From Karstenula rhodostoma CBS 690.94 (lineage: Eukaryota > Ascomycota > Dothideomycetes > Pleosporales > Didymosphaeriaceae), in the NCBI GenBank assembly GCA_010093485.1, contig MU001496.1, positions 1,493,666 to 1,557,665 of the forward strand: a stretch of 64,000 bases of DNA, given 5' to 3'. The position numbers were made by a program, and so were the translations under genes. This document shows, piece by piece, positions 43,442 through 53,525 of this stretch (positions are counted from its first letter, which is position 1; each line of letters starts with the position of its first letter). The notes under the pieces were generated by a model, which was not told the origin of the DNA, made no database searches, and saw only the letters and a program-made list of their open reading frames with translations.

Positions 43442-44079
43442 CCGAAGCCTTCGCAACCGGCTGGCACGCCCTCCCCTGGGAACTCAAACTCCGCATCTTC
43501 GCCCTCGTCACGGGCCCCACCGCTGCATGCTACCACACGAGGCTCTTCGGCTGGAAGGACGCTGAGCTGCTTACCCAGCGCGTCATGCAGTTTGCGCGGT
43601 GCGGTGAAGAGTGGAAGGTGCTGGCGGAGCAGACGCTGTACAGCGGGTTCGAGTTCAAGATCAAGCGCTGTGCTTTTGGCGTGTTGATGCCGCCGAAGAT
43701 GCACATCCCGAATATCCGCCTTTTGCATGTGTATCTTGATGTGTACGGCGAGGCGGCGGTGCTGCGGCGGCTGTTGGAGGGGTTGCGGGATAATCGGTTG
43801 GGGTTCTGGGTTAAGAGGATGGTGGTGGCTGTGGAGCGGTTGTATCGAGATGTGGGAGAGGAGGTGAAGGAGGTTCTAGGGCAACAATGGGAGCTTTGTG
43901 CGCGGAGGGGAAGGGTGTGTTTTGTGCGGCCGTTGCGGAGTTCGCGCAAGAGGTTTGACGATGGAATCACTCTGGAGGCTGTGGAGAAGGCGCGGGCGTG
44001 CCTTGAGGAGTTGGAAGTGTTGGCGAAGAAGAACATCAAGTTCAGTCCGGCGCTGATTGGGGATACGAAGTACACCTAA
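43417..44079 (+). CDS. F-box-like protein, unknown function
   Basis: A 220-aa single-exon frame. Residues ~18-32 (HALPWELKLRIFALV) resemble the start of a fungal F-box, which would bind Skp1. The rest is helical with YLDVYGEAAVLRRLLEGLRD and FDDGITLEAVEKARACLEELE, with no leucine-rich or WD repeats visible. Fungi carry many short, poorly conserved proteins of this kind. It starts within the preceding basic ORF in another frame. Confidence 0.6.
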   Translation: MAATLPPLTEAFATGWHALPWELKLRIFALVTGPTAACYHTRLFGWKDAELLTQRVMQFARCGEEWKVLAEQTLYSGFEFKIKRCAFGVLMPPKMHIPNIRLLHVYLDVYGEAAVLRRLLEGLRDNRLGFWVKRMVVAVERLYRDVGEEVKEVLGQQWELCARRGRVCFVRPLRSSRKRFDDGITLEAVEKARACLEELEVLAKKNIKFSPALIGDTKYT

Positions 44080-44343
44080 AGAGGTGTGGCGAGGTTGGGA
44101 GTGGTGCTATGAGTGGGGACAACGAAACTGGCCATGGGTAATGTTGTGGCGAGGAAAATGAGGCAAGAGGAACGGTGTGAACAAGGACAACTACGGGGAA
44201 AGTTTCATTGTACGTCCGCAGCCTAGGTCAGATCAATATCTACCGAAATTCCGAAGATATTCCAAAACCGTGAGTGTCTTCGTCCATTCAACTACCCATT
44301 CACCCAGCCATTCATACCTCTCAATTCACTGTCTTCAGCTTCC

Positions 44344-44922
44344 TCACTTCTTCTTACCCTTTCCTTTGCCCAATTCCTCCCCATCCCCCTGCTCCTCATC
44401 ACTATCTTCCTCCTCCCCTCTCGCCTCTCTCAACTCCATCTGCAAATCCCCCAACCTCTCCCTCCTCACCTCACTAATCTGACCCTCCACCAACAAGCTC
44501 CCATTCAACTCACCCAACGCCTCCCGATCCCTCGGATCCGCTTCGGCAATCATATCCTCCGGGGTCGGCCCAAGTAGCTCCCCGCTCGCACTATACTTCT
44601 GCGGTGCCTTGTACCTCTGCTTCGCCTTCCCTTTGCTCTTCGTCTTGCCTTTCTTGTCCTCTTTTTTCTCCTGCTCTTGATCTTTCTCCTCTTCCTCGGT
44701 CTCCTTGGATTTGGAGATGTTCACAACCGATCCCGCAGAGCTACTCCTAATCCCCTTCGGCGACGTCTGAGGCGGTGTAGCAGGGACCTCGGGGGAGGAA
44801 GAAAGGGAGTAGTTGGATGTGTCGGTTGGGTCGCCGGAAAAGTACTCTCTGTTGGTTATGTCTTTTGCTGTGGGGGGCTTGGGGGTGAGCTTGTTGCGGT
44901 TCTCGCGGTTTTTGGGTGGCAT
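44344..44922 (-). CDS. charged low-complexity protein, unknown
   Basis: A 192-aa minus-strand frame starting MPPKNRENRNKLTPKPPTAK. It has a Ser/Pro-rich first third, then a strongly charged Glu/Lys stretch (KETEEEEKDQEQEKKEDK) and the ordered-looking core QRYKAPQKYSASGELLGPTP with EVRRERLGDLQMELREAR. It ends in a Glu/Asp/Lys/Gly tail. The middle could be a short helix-forming binding segment. No family recognised. Confidence 0.55.
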   Translation of the reverse strand: MPPKNRENRNKLTPKPPTAKDITNREYFSGDPTDTSNYSLSSSPEVPATPPQTSPKGIRSSSAGSVVNISKSKETEEEEKDQEQEKKEDKKGKTKSKGKAKQRYKAPQKYSASGELLGPTPEDMIAEADPRDREALGELNGSLLVEGQISEVRRERLGDLQMELREARGEEEDSDEEQGDGEELGKGKGKKK

Positions 44923-45351
44923 TTCGTTTTGAGTTGCAGTAAAGAGGTGGGAGGTGTGGTAAAAGGACAGTTGGAGCTTGGAGTGGTGGGTGCCATTGCT
45001 GGTGGTTCATCATTGTTATATATCTGCCTATGCGTGCTGTTTGCGCAGCGCTGGGGCCTCAGCTGAGTTGGGGAAGTTCTGTTTGACTAGAGTTTTCTTG
45101 GTGCCTTGTAGAGCAGGCCCGTGTGATCGTGTTTTGCTGTCTGATATTCGATTGCCACTGTACACGCGGGCAACTTGCGTTTGCAGGGCGCTTTACGCTC
45201 CTTCTCTTCGGGCATGTGACCGCCACGGGAAGCACTGGAGACATTGAGACAGACAGACAGACGAAAAGACTCACTTATAAAATTTCACAACCTGCTTGTT
45301 ACCAGAAAGGCGGCCTCCACCTAGAGACGTACCGCGCGTAGGTCCCCGTTG
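44923..45351. other. upstream region of the charged protein gene
   Basis: About 430 bases between two minus-strand genes. A short (CAGA)n microsatellite lies at about 45247-45262. No gene recognised. Confidence 0.45.
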
Positions 45352-46237
45352 TCACTGGTCCGACCTCGCCCGGTCCGTCATATCAGTAGAAAGTCTTGTT
45401 TCGATTGCCACATTCCTCCCCACCAAGCCACCGTCGATGTAACGGCCATTGCATTCGATTGATATGCTGTATTTGCCGCTGCTCATCATCATTGCTGTCA
45501 CATTGATCTTGACCTTCTCATGCCTCATCGAGTACGGGTTGTTCCACACTCTCATTGTATTTGACTGAATCTTGACAGGAACGTCGGTCGACGCGTTATG
45601 GCCATCGGAGTTCGGTGGCGATGGAGGTGCTAGTTGACGGTATGCTGGCCCCGTGCGCGGCTGACTCCTTGCCTGTCCTGTCCCCACAAGGGGTTGCTGA
45701 GCTACGGCGTCGCTGTACGATGGTGGACCCGCGGAATAACGGTCGAATGTAAGTGACTGGACACGACGGGAGAGCGGTTCCCAAATCCTTGATTCTGCGA
45801 CTGGGGATCGGAGCGGAGTAGTAACACGCTGATGCGCAATTGTGGTTCGGGGCGGGAAAGAATCGATCCCGATCCCTCCTTGTGGTGAACGAAGCAAGGC
45901 ATCAGGGGCCCGCATGCGTGCTGGCGGTGTCGACAGCACAAAATGTCCCTTTTCCCATAGGGTTTGAGCGATCTTCGGGGCTGCTTGCTCCATGCCTGCT
46001 TGCATGATGTCGTGGAACTGTTCAGGTTCATCGTTCAGTGCGACAAGCTGGTGCAGAATATCCTCTGAGGCTTCTTCGAGCGAATTGTATGTAGGCCGCA
46101 GCTGGACTCTATCGATGTATTGGGGTGGATAACCTAGAACGAGTAAGCGTTCGTGTGCTATTCCATGTACGGTGTACGCTACTTAGAGCCGCCCTGCAGT
46201 ACGCGTTTGCGATATCTGAAAACGGTTGTGATGCCAT
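45352..46237 (-). CDS. unknown protein, two exons
   Basis: Minus-strand exons 46237-46183 and 46133-45352 with a 49-nt intron give 278 aa, starting MASQPFSDIANAYCRAAL. The first 70 residues are helical (YNSLEEASEDILHQLVALND). The middle is disordered and rich in Pro/Ser/Arg with a PPSYSDAVAQ motif of the PPxY type that could bind WW domains. The end looks like a small beta domain (KINVTAMMMSSGKYSISIE). The intron is inferred from the frame shift between the helical start and the long frame. I do not recognise the family. Confidence 0.55.
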
Positions 46238-46650
46238 GATAATTGACGCAGCCTGTAACAATAGTAGCGACGTGTGGTCGTCAAACGCGAACGACATAAG
46301 GTGTGTCGAAGAAGATGTGATGGTGCATTGGTTGGACGGCGTTATCAGGCAGCTCGTACTTTCCGTCCCTGAGTAGCTGCTACCTTTCTCTCGAACGTGC
46401 TTCCTTCCGCGTGCCACTATGGCTTATATGTAGGGAACAGCTGGAAAGTATATGCAGAGACGAATGAGAACGTAATTGTACGACAGCAAATTCGCGGTGT
46501 TAGTGTTCAGGATGACAAGGTGATCTTGGGAAGCAACATTGTAGACGCACACATGCAAGGTTATATTAAACAGGAAATGACATACAAGTTCAAAGCTTCA
46601 AAAGTCTAGTATTTCGAGAGACTCTTGCAGGCTTATCAATGCGGCAAACC
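46238..46650. other. intergenic region after VMA13
   Basis: About 410 bases between two minus-strand genes: the 3' end of VMA13 and the promoter of the next gene. A 70-codon plus-strand frame has no support. Confidence 0.45.
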
Positions 46651-48205
46651 TTACCGCAACGGCAGGTCCTTCGTCTCGAAGCTGTAGCGCAGCCACTCCC
46701 CGACGGCCCTCAAACTCTCCCACCGCACACTCTCGTCCGCCTCCTGCATGAGCGCCATCACTCTACCCTTCAGGCCTAGCTTCTCAAGCTGATACCGCTT
46801 TTCGGGCACCTCCTTGACCAAGCAAGCGACGTCATTGCACCCAATGGCCAACACCTGCTTGTCATTGTCCCACGGCTGCGAAAGGATCTCTGCCAGTTTC
46901 CGTGGTAGCTCGCCCTTGTTGTCATCGAGGATGCGACGTGCGTTGTCGCGCCAGAAGTCTGGGTTGCGGTGAGGTGGGGACCAGCGCAGGTGACCGGACC
47001 GGATCTCTGCGGCATATTCGTCGAAAGTGGTTTGTGTGGTGGTGTATTCTTCGAGCAGTTCAGTGAGGGACTTGAGGTCCTCAAGGGCATCGTCGTCTGT
47101 CAAGTGGCGGGACTTGAGGGTCGATAGGAGCGATGGCAAGCGGGCGAGGACTGCGGCGGGCAGGAGAGTCTGTCGGTTCGAAGTAAGAAGGTTGAGGAGC
47201 GTTGACAGGAGTAGGCGGGTAGTCTTCTCCTTGGGCGAGATACGGAGAAGGTGGGTGTATAGCATAACGATGTCGTGTTCGCTGGATAGTGTTAGTTACG
47301 AGCTTTCACATTGGGTAACCAGCCATACTCTTGCAGTCCATCGCCGACCAGCTCTCCCTCGAAGCTCAGCTGCCATACGACCAGCAACACGTGGTAAAGC
47401 AATTGTAATCCAACTCCACCAGTAAGGCCCTCGGGTACACTGCGAACGCTTCCTGCTGCGCCGCTTCGCAGAGATATCTGGTCTTTGGTAGCGCCGGATG
47501 CCGCAGTGAGGATATCGACCAGCGGGTTGAGCGCCTCTTTCCTCTGCTCCCAGAACAGTTGTCTCGACTTCTTGTTTCGCAGTACGGCTGAGTACTCTTG
47601 GACAGCGATGTCTTGAAGACCGGCATCCTGGCTCTTAGCGAGCGCGGAGAGGTAATTGTATAGTTGGGGCAGGGCTTCGTCAATCTGTGAAGTAGTCTTG
47701 GTAGAATGCACAAGAGCGTACGATAGGAACTTGGAGAGGACCGAGGACGTGAGCAGGGGTATCGTGTCTTCGGCATTGGAGCCAGCTTTGAGTAGCGGGA
47801 GGAAGGGCTTGAACGGCGAGGGGTGCTGGACGAGGGCTTCTGTCAAAGCGGGAATATCTGGGCTGCTGTCAGCCATGGTGTGGGTCATCTGGCACGCCAA
47901 CCGCGCATACCGTTTATGAGATCCTCAGTCAGCACCAGCATGTACTGCACAATATCCTGGCGTTTCGCTGCAGCCTCGAAGATGCTCTGCGATCCGTTTC
48001 CGCCCAGCAGCAGCGACACAAAGCTCTGCGCATCGCCCTCGACCCTGTTCTTGCGCTCTTCCTTGCGCACCTTGTCGATTGACTTGATTTTCTGCAGATC
48101 CGTCTCCGTGATGGTCTTTGCCCGCATGGCACCTTCCCATGATATCGGCCGGGTGCGAATGTTGGCCTGGATGGTGACCAGGTACGCCGGCGGGTCGAGT
48201 GACAT
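46651..48205 (-). CDS. VMA13: V-type ATPase subunit H
   Basis: Regulatory subunit of the V1 sector of the vacuolar proton pump, needed for coupling and for silencing free V1. Minus-strand exons 48205-47911, 47857-47329 and 47281-46651 (introns 53 and 47 nt) give 484 aa, close to yeast Vma13 (478). It begins MSLDPPAYLVTIQANIRTRP and has RPISWEGAMRAKTITE, a hallmark near the N-terminus. The armadillo-like solenoid follows, with junctions EDLIN/DIPALTEAL and DGLQ/DEHDIVMLYTH. The C-terminal domain includes HRNPDFWRDNARRI, QPWDNDKQVLAIGCND and ADESVRWESLRAVGEWLRY. Divergent from DIS3. Confidence 0.95.
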
Positions 48206-48663
48206 GGCGGCGGTGCTTCCAATAGGTGTCGTTCGGAGAAAGGGGCCCGCGAGGAGAACGGGAGATGTGCTGCTGGAGCTGGGGGGTATTGCTTCTGGTG
48301 CTATCACAGCCCGCCGAGCTGCACGAGGAGCGTCATTGCCCAGGTGGTCCAAGCTCCCACCTGCATGCTAGCTCCGAACATGGACCTTACGGTGCAGCTC
48401 TTGTGTACGCAGAACGCTGCTTTGCTCTTACTTGCTATTTTGCTCCTGTTGAAGCTGAACAGAAACCAGTGTTCCGTACTGTGAGTCCGTACAGCGCGTT
48501 GTTCCACCTGTCAAGCAGCACTGCACCCAGGCGCTGGTCGCGCTTTCCCTTCCCGGCCTAGCTTTATTCTTGCCTCAATATCTCTTGGCAAAGCGCATTT
48601 TCGACCCGGCACCTCTCTTTCTTACCACCTCCGCCACGACGCTGTCGGCGCCATATATCAAAC
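48206..48663. promoter_or_regulatory. bidirectional promoter VMA13 / DIS3
   Basis: 458 bases between divergent start codons of two housekeeping genes. The DIS3 side has a pyrimidine-rich leader (ctctctttcttaccacctcc). ORFs in it are shadows or leader sequence. Confidence 0.6.
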
Positions 48664-51600
48664 ATGGAGTATTTCAGCTTGAAGCGCTCCAATGCTGCCG
48701 ACCGAGGAGGGGCCAATCTTTCGAGCAAAGTATACGTGCGCTCAACAAAAAGTGGCAAAGTGCAAAAAATCGTCCGAGAGCTCTACCTGCGGAAGGACAT
48801 CCCATGTTCGTCAAATTTGTGCAAGGCGTGCTTAGACATCGCACCTGCCGACTTCAACCAGAAAAGTAAGAACTCACGATTCACGTGATAAACTTTTGCT
48901 AACCCGGATAGCCGCACCATTTGTCCTCTCAGATACACCTGCCGGATCCAAGGATTACCCAAATGGAATATACTTGGTACCCGACACAAATGCGTTTCTT
49001 ACGGGAATGGATCTTTTCGAAGTGGAAAACGCGTTTCACGACGTGATTGTTCTGCAAACTGTTCTGGAAGAAGTCAAGAATCGCTCATTACCACTCTATC
49101 ATCGTTTGATAGCCCTTACGAAACATGAGAACAAGCGTTTCTATGTTTTTTTCAACGAGTTCCGCCAAGAGACCCATGTCTCACGGGATTCGGGAGAGAC
49201 TATCAACGACAGGAATGACCGAGCGGTGCGAAGAGCGGTACAGTGGTACAATGAGCACATCACCCATGCTGTCGCGGCGAGAAGCAAGAAGCAGACACGC
49301 GTTCCTACCGTCGTGATGCTCACCGATGATAAAGATTGTTTACGCAAAGCAAAAGCCGATAAGATCCCATCAAGTACTCGTGAGTTGCCACATACTACGA
49401 GACACGGGCCCAGGTTAACAGTTTGCAGTCGCTGATTTTGTGTTCGGACTTGAGAATGCAGACGAACTACTAGACATGATGAGCGCAGCTCAGGATCAAA
49501 GAGAAGTCAGGTCAAAGAAGACTGAGCTTTTCTACTCCGAGCACTACACCATCTCCAAGATGATGACAGGTGTAAAAGCAGGCGTCTTGCACCAGGGTAT
49601 CTTCAACGTCTCACCGTACAACTACTTGGAGGGCTCCGTACACGTCCCCGCTTTCGACAAATCTCTCCTTGTTTTGGGCCGAGAGAATGGAAACCGTGCC
49701 GTTTCCGGAGATGTCGTCGTTGTTGAGATTCTCCCGCAGGATCAGTGGAAGGCACCGTCGACCAAGATTATCGAAGAAGAGACTGTCAATAAGAATGACA
49801 ATCCTGAGGTCGAAGACGGCGAGAACATTGTTTCTGAGAAAGAACGGAAGGCTCTGCAAGAGGAGGTGAAGCGTGCACACGGCCAGAGCACGGAGGGCAG
49901 GCCACAGCCCACCGCACGCGTAGTTGGTATCGTCAAGCGAAATTGGAGGCAGTATGTTGGACACATTGATCGCGATTCTATCCGGACAGCGTCAAAGTCC
50001 GCCAGACAGCAGCAGATGGTGTTCTTGATACCCATGGACAAGCGCGTGCCGAAGATTAGGATACGTACACGACAAGCTGGAGAGCTCCTTGGCCAACGGG
50101 TGCTGGCAACCATCGATTCGTGGGATAGGGACTCACGGTATCCAATGGGCCACTTTGTTCGATCACTTGGAGAACTCGAATCCAAGGGCGCAGAAACAGA
50201 GGCTCTACTGCTGGAGTGGGATGTGCAGTACAAACCGTTCCCGAAGACAGTGCTAGACTGCCTGCCTGCCGAGGGTCACGACTGGAAGGTGCCAGCAAGC
50301 ACGGATGACCCGGGCTGGAAGGGTCGCAAGGATCTGCGAGATCTCCTGGTCTGCAGTATCGATCCTCCGGGCTGTGTCGACATTGACGATGCGCTCCACG
50401 CACGCAAGCTGCCCAACGGTAACTTCGAAGTCGGTGTTCACATTGCCGACGTATCGCATTTCGTCAAGCCCAACAATGCCATGGACAAGGAAGCCAGCCA
50501 GCGCGGCACTACAGTCTATCTGGTCGACAAGCGAATAGATATGTTGCCCATGCTTCTCGGCACAGATCTATGTTCGTTGAAACCCTACGTGGAACGCTAC
50601 GCCTTCTCCGTTCTGTGGGAGATCACGCCAGACGCCGATATTGTAGAATCACATTTTACCAAATCAGTTATCCGCTCCCGCGAAGCTTTCTCTTACGAGC
50701 AGGCACAAATTCGCATCGACGATTCCGGGGCGCAAGATGACCTCACTGCCGGTATGCGCACCTTGCTAATGCTTTCCAAGAAGCTCAAGCAAAAGCGCTA
50801 CGACGCTGGCGCGCTCAACCTCGCCTCGCCAGAGGTCAAGGTACAGACTGAATCCGAGACATCCGACCCGGTTGATGTGCAGACCAAACGTCTCCTTGAC
50901 ACAAATTCACTGGTTGAGGAGTTCATGCTGCTCGCCAACATCAGCGTCGCCGCTAAAAACCACGAGGCTTTCCCACAAACCGCACTTCTACGCCGACACG
51001 GCGCACCCCCAAAGACAAACTTCGAAGAGCTCGCCAATCAGCTCAAAGTAAAGAAGGGCCTCGAGCTCCGCACCGACAGCTCCAAGGCCCTCGCCGACTC
51101 CCTGGACCTCTGCGTTGAAGAAAGCGAGCCCTTCTTCAACACCCTGGTCCGCATCATGGCAACCCGTTGCATGATGTCGGCTGAGTACTTTTGTGCGGGC
51201 ACCCAAGCCTACCCGGAATTCCGGCATTACGGCCTCGCCTCCGAGATCTACACGCACTTTACGTCCCCCATCAGACGCTACGCCGACCTCGAGGCGCATC
51301 GCCAGCTCGCGGCCGCCATCGACTACGAGCCGCTCGACGCCTCGCTGCACTCCAAGTCCAAGCTCGAAGGCGTCTGCAAGAACATCAACGTGCGGCACCG
51401 CAATGCGCAGATGGCAGGGCGCGCGTCGATCGAGTACTACGTCGGGCAGGCGCTCAAGGGCAAGGACATCACCGAGGATGGCTTCGTGATGAAAGTCTTC
51501 TCCAACGGGTTCGTTGTCTTCGTGCCGCGCTTTGGCATCGAGAGCTTGATTCGCCTGCGCGATCTGGCCACGCCGGAACCGGAGGCGGAGTTCGATGGCG

Positions 51601-51731
51601 AGAACTACGTGTTGAGTGTCAAGGGTGGTGTTGGCAGAGAAGTGGAGCTTTTCCAGAAGGTCAAGGTGAGAATCACGGATGAGGTTGAGGAGAGCACGGG
51701 GAAGAGGAAGGTCAAGTTGACGCTAGTGTGA
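48664..51731 (+). CDS. DIS3: exosome exoribonuclease DIS3/Rrp44
   Basis: Catalytic 3'-5' exoribonuclease and endonuclease of the RNA exosome in nucleus and cytoplasm. Exons 48664-48865, 48912-49379 and 49429-51731 (introns 46 and 49 nt) give 990 aa, close to yeast Rrp44 (1001). The N-terminal CR3 cysteine motif (SSNLCKACLDIA) is followed by the PIN endonuclease domain, LVPDTNAFLTGMDLFE, with acidic residues in VMLTDDKDCLRKA. Then come cold-shock domains (GSVHVPAFDKSLLVLGREN), and the RNB catalytic domain with its aspartate cluster IDPPGCVDIDDALHA. HFTSPIRRYADLEAHRQL precedes the C-terminal S1 domain. All catalytic motifs appear intact. Confidence 0.96.
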
Positions 51732-51793
51732 GAGGTGCCTGGTGGTATCCAGCGAAGATCCTTGGTGGATGCGAGTTGCGATCCATGACCGAG

Positions 51794-51842
51794 GAGGGCT
51801 TGTATTCAAGGAGGCTTGTATTCAAGGAGGCTCGTATTCAAG
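51794..51842. repeat. three 16-bp tandem repeats after DIS3
   Basis: Three units of gaggcttgtattcaag (the last with c for t, the first with an extra g) starting 63 bases after the DIS3 stop, followed by a partial fourth (aaggctattgaag). Probably in the 3' UTR or just beyond. Confidence 0.85.
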
Positions 51843-52219
51843 AAGGCTATTGAAGCCTGGCAATGTCAGATGAGTTACGTACGGTAGTTATCACAAAGAC
51901 GTTCCATGTTCATATCACCAGAGACAAAACCGGCAAAACCAGACGATGGTATGAAGTCGACACGTGAGAATATCCTACATAGCATGGAGTTAGTCTGGTA
52001 GAAGCTTGCCCCTTAATGTACAGTGTAGTTGGTTTATTAGTAGGAAGGACAAACATGCTTGCCAATCAGGTTGACGTTCCACAGCTCCCCGCCCCCACCT
52101 TTGACGGCTGCACCTCTCCGCTATCACGGGCATCGAGTAGTATATCTCCGTAACGCGACGCGATTATGCCTAATTGGGATTGAAACGCGTCCTTAAAAAT
52201 ACCTCCTACCTCGTCAGAC
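51843..52219. other. intergenic region before the nucleoside hydrolase gene
   Basis: About 380 bases. No gene; should hold the DIS3 3' end and the hydrolase promoter. Confidence 0.4.
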
Positions 52220-53525
52220 ATGCTCTCAAGCTGTCTTCAACTCCCCGTTTTCCAGACGATGAAACGCCTCGCCATGCTCACCAACGTCCTCTCCCCCCAC
52301 CGCGTGCTTCGATATGCATTGACCTACCTTGCGCTCCCCACAATCGGCGCGCAGGCAGATGGATGCATCACAAACCTGATTATCGACACCGACATCTTCA
52401 GCGATGTAGAGTATATCCGTCCCCAACTTGCCGGAAAGAAGTCGTGAGCTAAAAGCTCCCGCGCAGTGACGCGGCAGCACTCCTTCTCGCGGCTACGCTC
52501 CCCAACGTCTCTCTCCTCGCCGTAAACGTAAACTGTACGTAAGCCTGGGGTGCAAGTTGTAGATGCTAGGCGCAGGCAGTATTGGAATTCTTCCGATATT
52601 GCTTACGCCAGGCTTAGACCCCATCCCCCCCACCCCCATCTCCCTAATCCCTTCTCAAGATGGATTTATCAATAAATGACTTGTAGACCCATCCGCCTAC
52701 TCCCCGCTCGCCGCCTCCGCCATCCTAAACCACTACGCCCACGCCACCACGCCCATCGGCCAGCGTCGACCCTACACCAACGCCAGCTTCTTCGACGACT
52801 GGGCGTACGAGCTGGGCGAGTATGCGTCCAAAGTAGCGTACCACTACTCCGGCGGATCGCTGCCGTGGTTCACGGCCGAACAGGCGTGGGACCCCGTGCA
52901 GTTGTACCGCAAGACGCTAGCGGCGAGCGCAGATGCAAGCGTGACGATTGCGTCGATTGGGTTTTTCGAGAATCTCGCCGCGCTGCTGGACTCGAGCGGG
53001 GATGCGTATTCTGCGTTGGACGGGTATGAACTCGTTGCTGAGAAGGTTAAGAAGCTGGTGGTCATGGGTGGGGGGTATCCGTCCGGCCGGGAATATAATT
53101 TCTGGGGCAACGATCCCCTGGCTACGGCGCACGTGGTTAATACGTGGCCGCGTGCTGTGCCTGTCACGTTTCTAGGGACGGAGGTTGGAGAGGTGGTTTT
53201 GACGGGGGCGAGATTGACGGCTGGGGGGCCAAGGGACGACCCGGTGGGAGCGGCGTATAGGTGGTATGTTGGGTACAATGCTACGAGGATGTCGTGGGAT
53301 CCGTTGGCGGTTGCGTATGCGGTTTTGGGACTGGGGACGTGGTTTGAGTATGGGAATGTTGCTGGGTACAATTACGTCTTTGCGAACGGGTCTAATATGT
53401 GGGTTGCGGATGATGGGGTCACGAATCAACATTATCTGAGGTTGGCTGTGGATAATGTGACGGTGGCGGATGAGCTTGATGAGTTGTATTTGAAAGGAGC
53501 GCGGCTCTTTGACAAGGGGGAATGA
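52220..53525 (+). CDS. inosine-uridine preferring nucleoside hydrolase, secreted
   Basis: Cleaves nucleosides to base and ribose; here probably outside the cell for purine/pyrimidine salvage. Exons 52220-52410, 52467-52534 and 52687-53525 (introns 56 and 152 nt) give 365 aa from the first ATG. The ATG at 52259 (MKRLAMLTNVLSPHRVL) may be the real start, since it places the hydrophobic signal peptide (RYALTYLALPTIGAQA) at the N-terminus. The metal-binding signature IIDTDIFSDVDDAAAL is restored only when intron 1 is removed. Further family motifs are TIASIGFFENLAALL, KLVVMGGGYPSG and WDPLAVAYAV. The protein has several Asn-X-Ser/Thr sites, which fits secretion. Confidence 0.9.
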
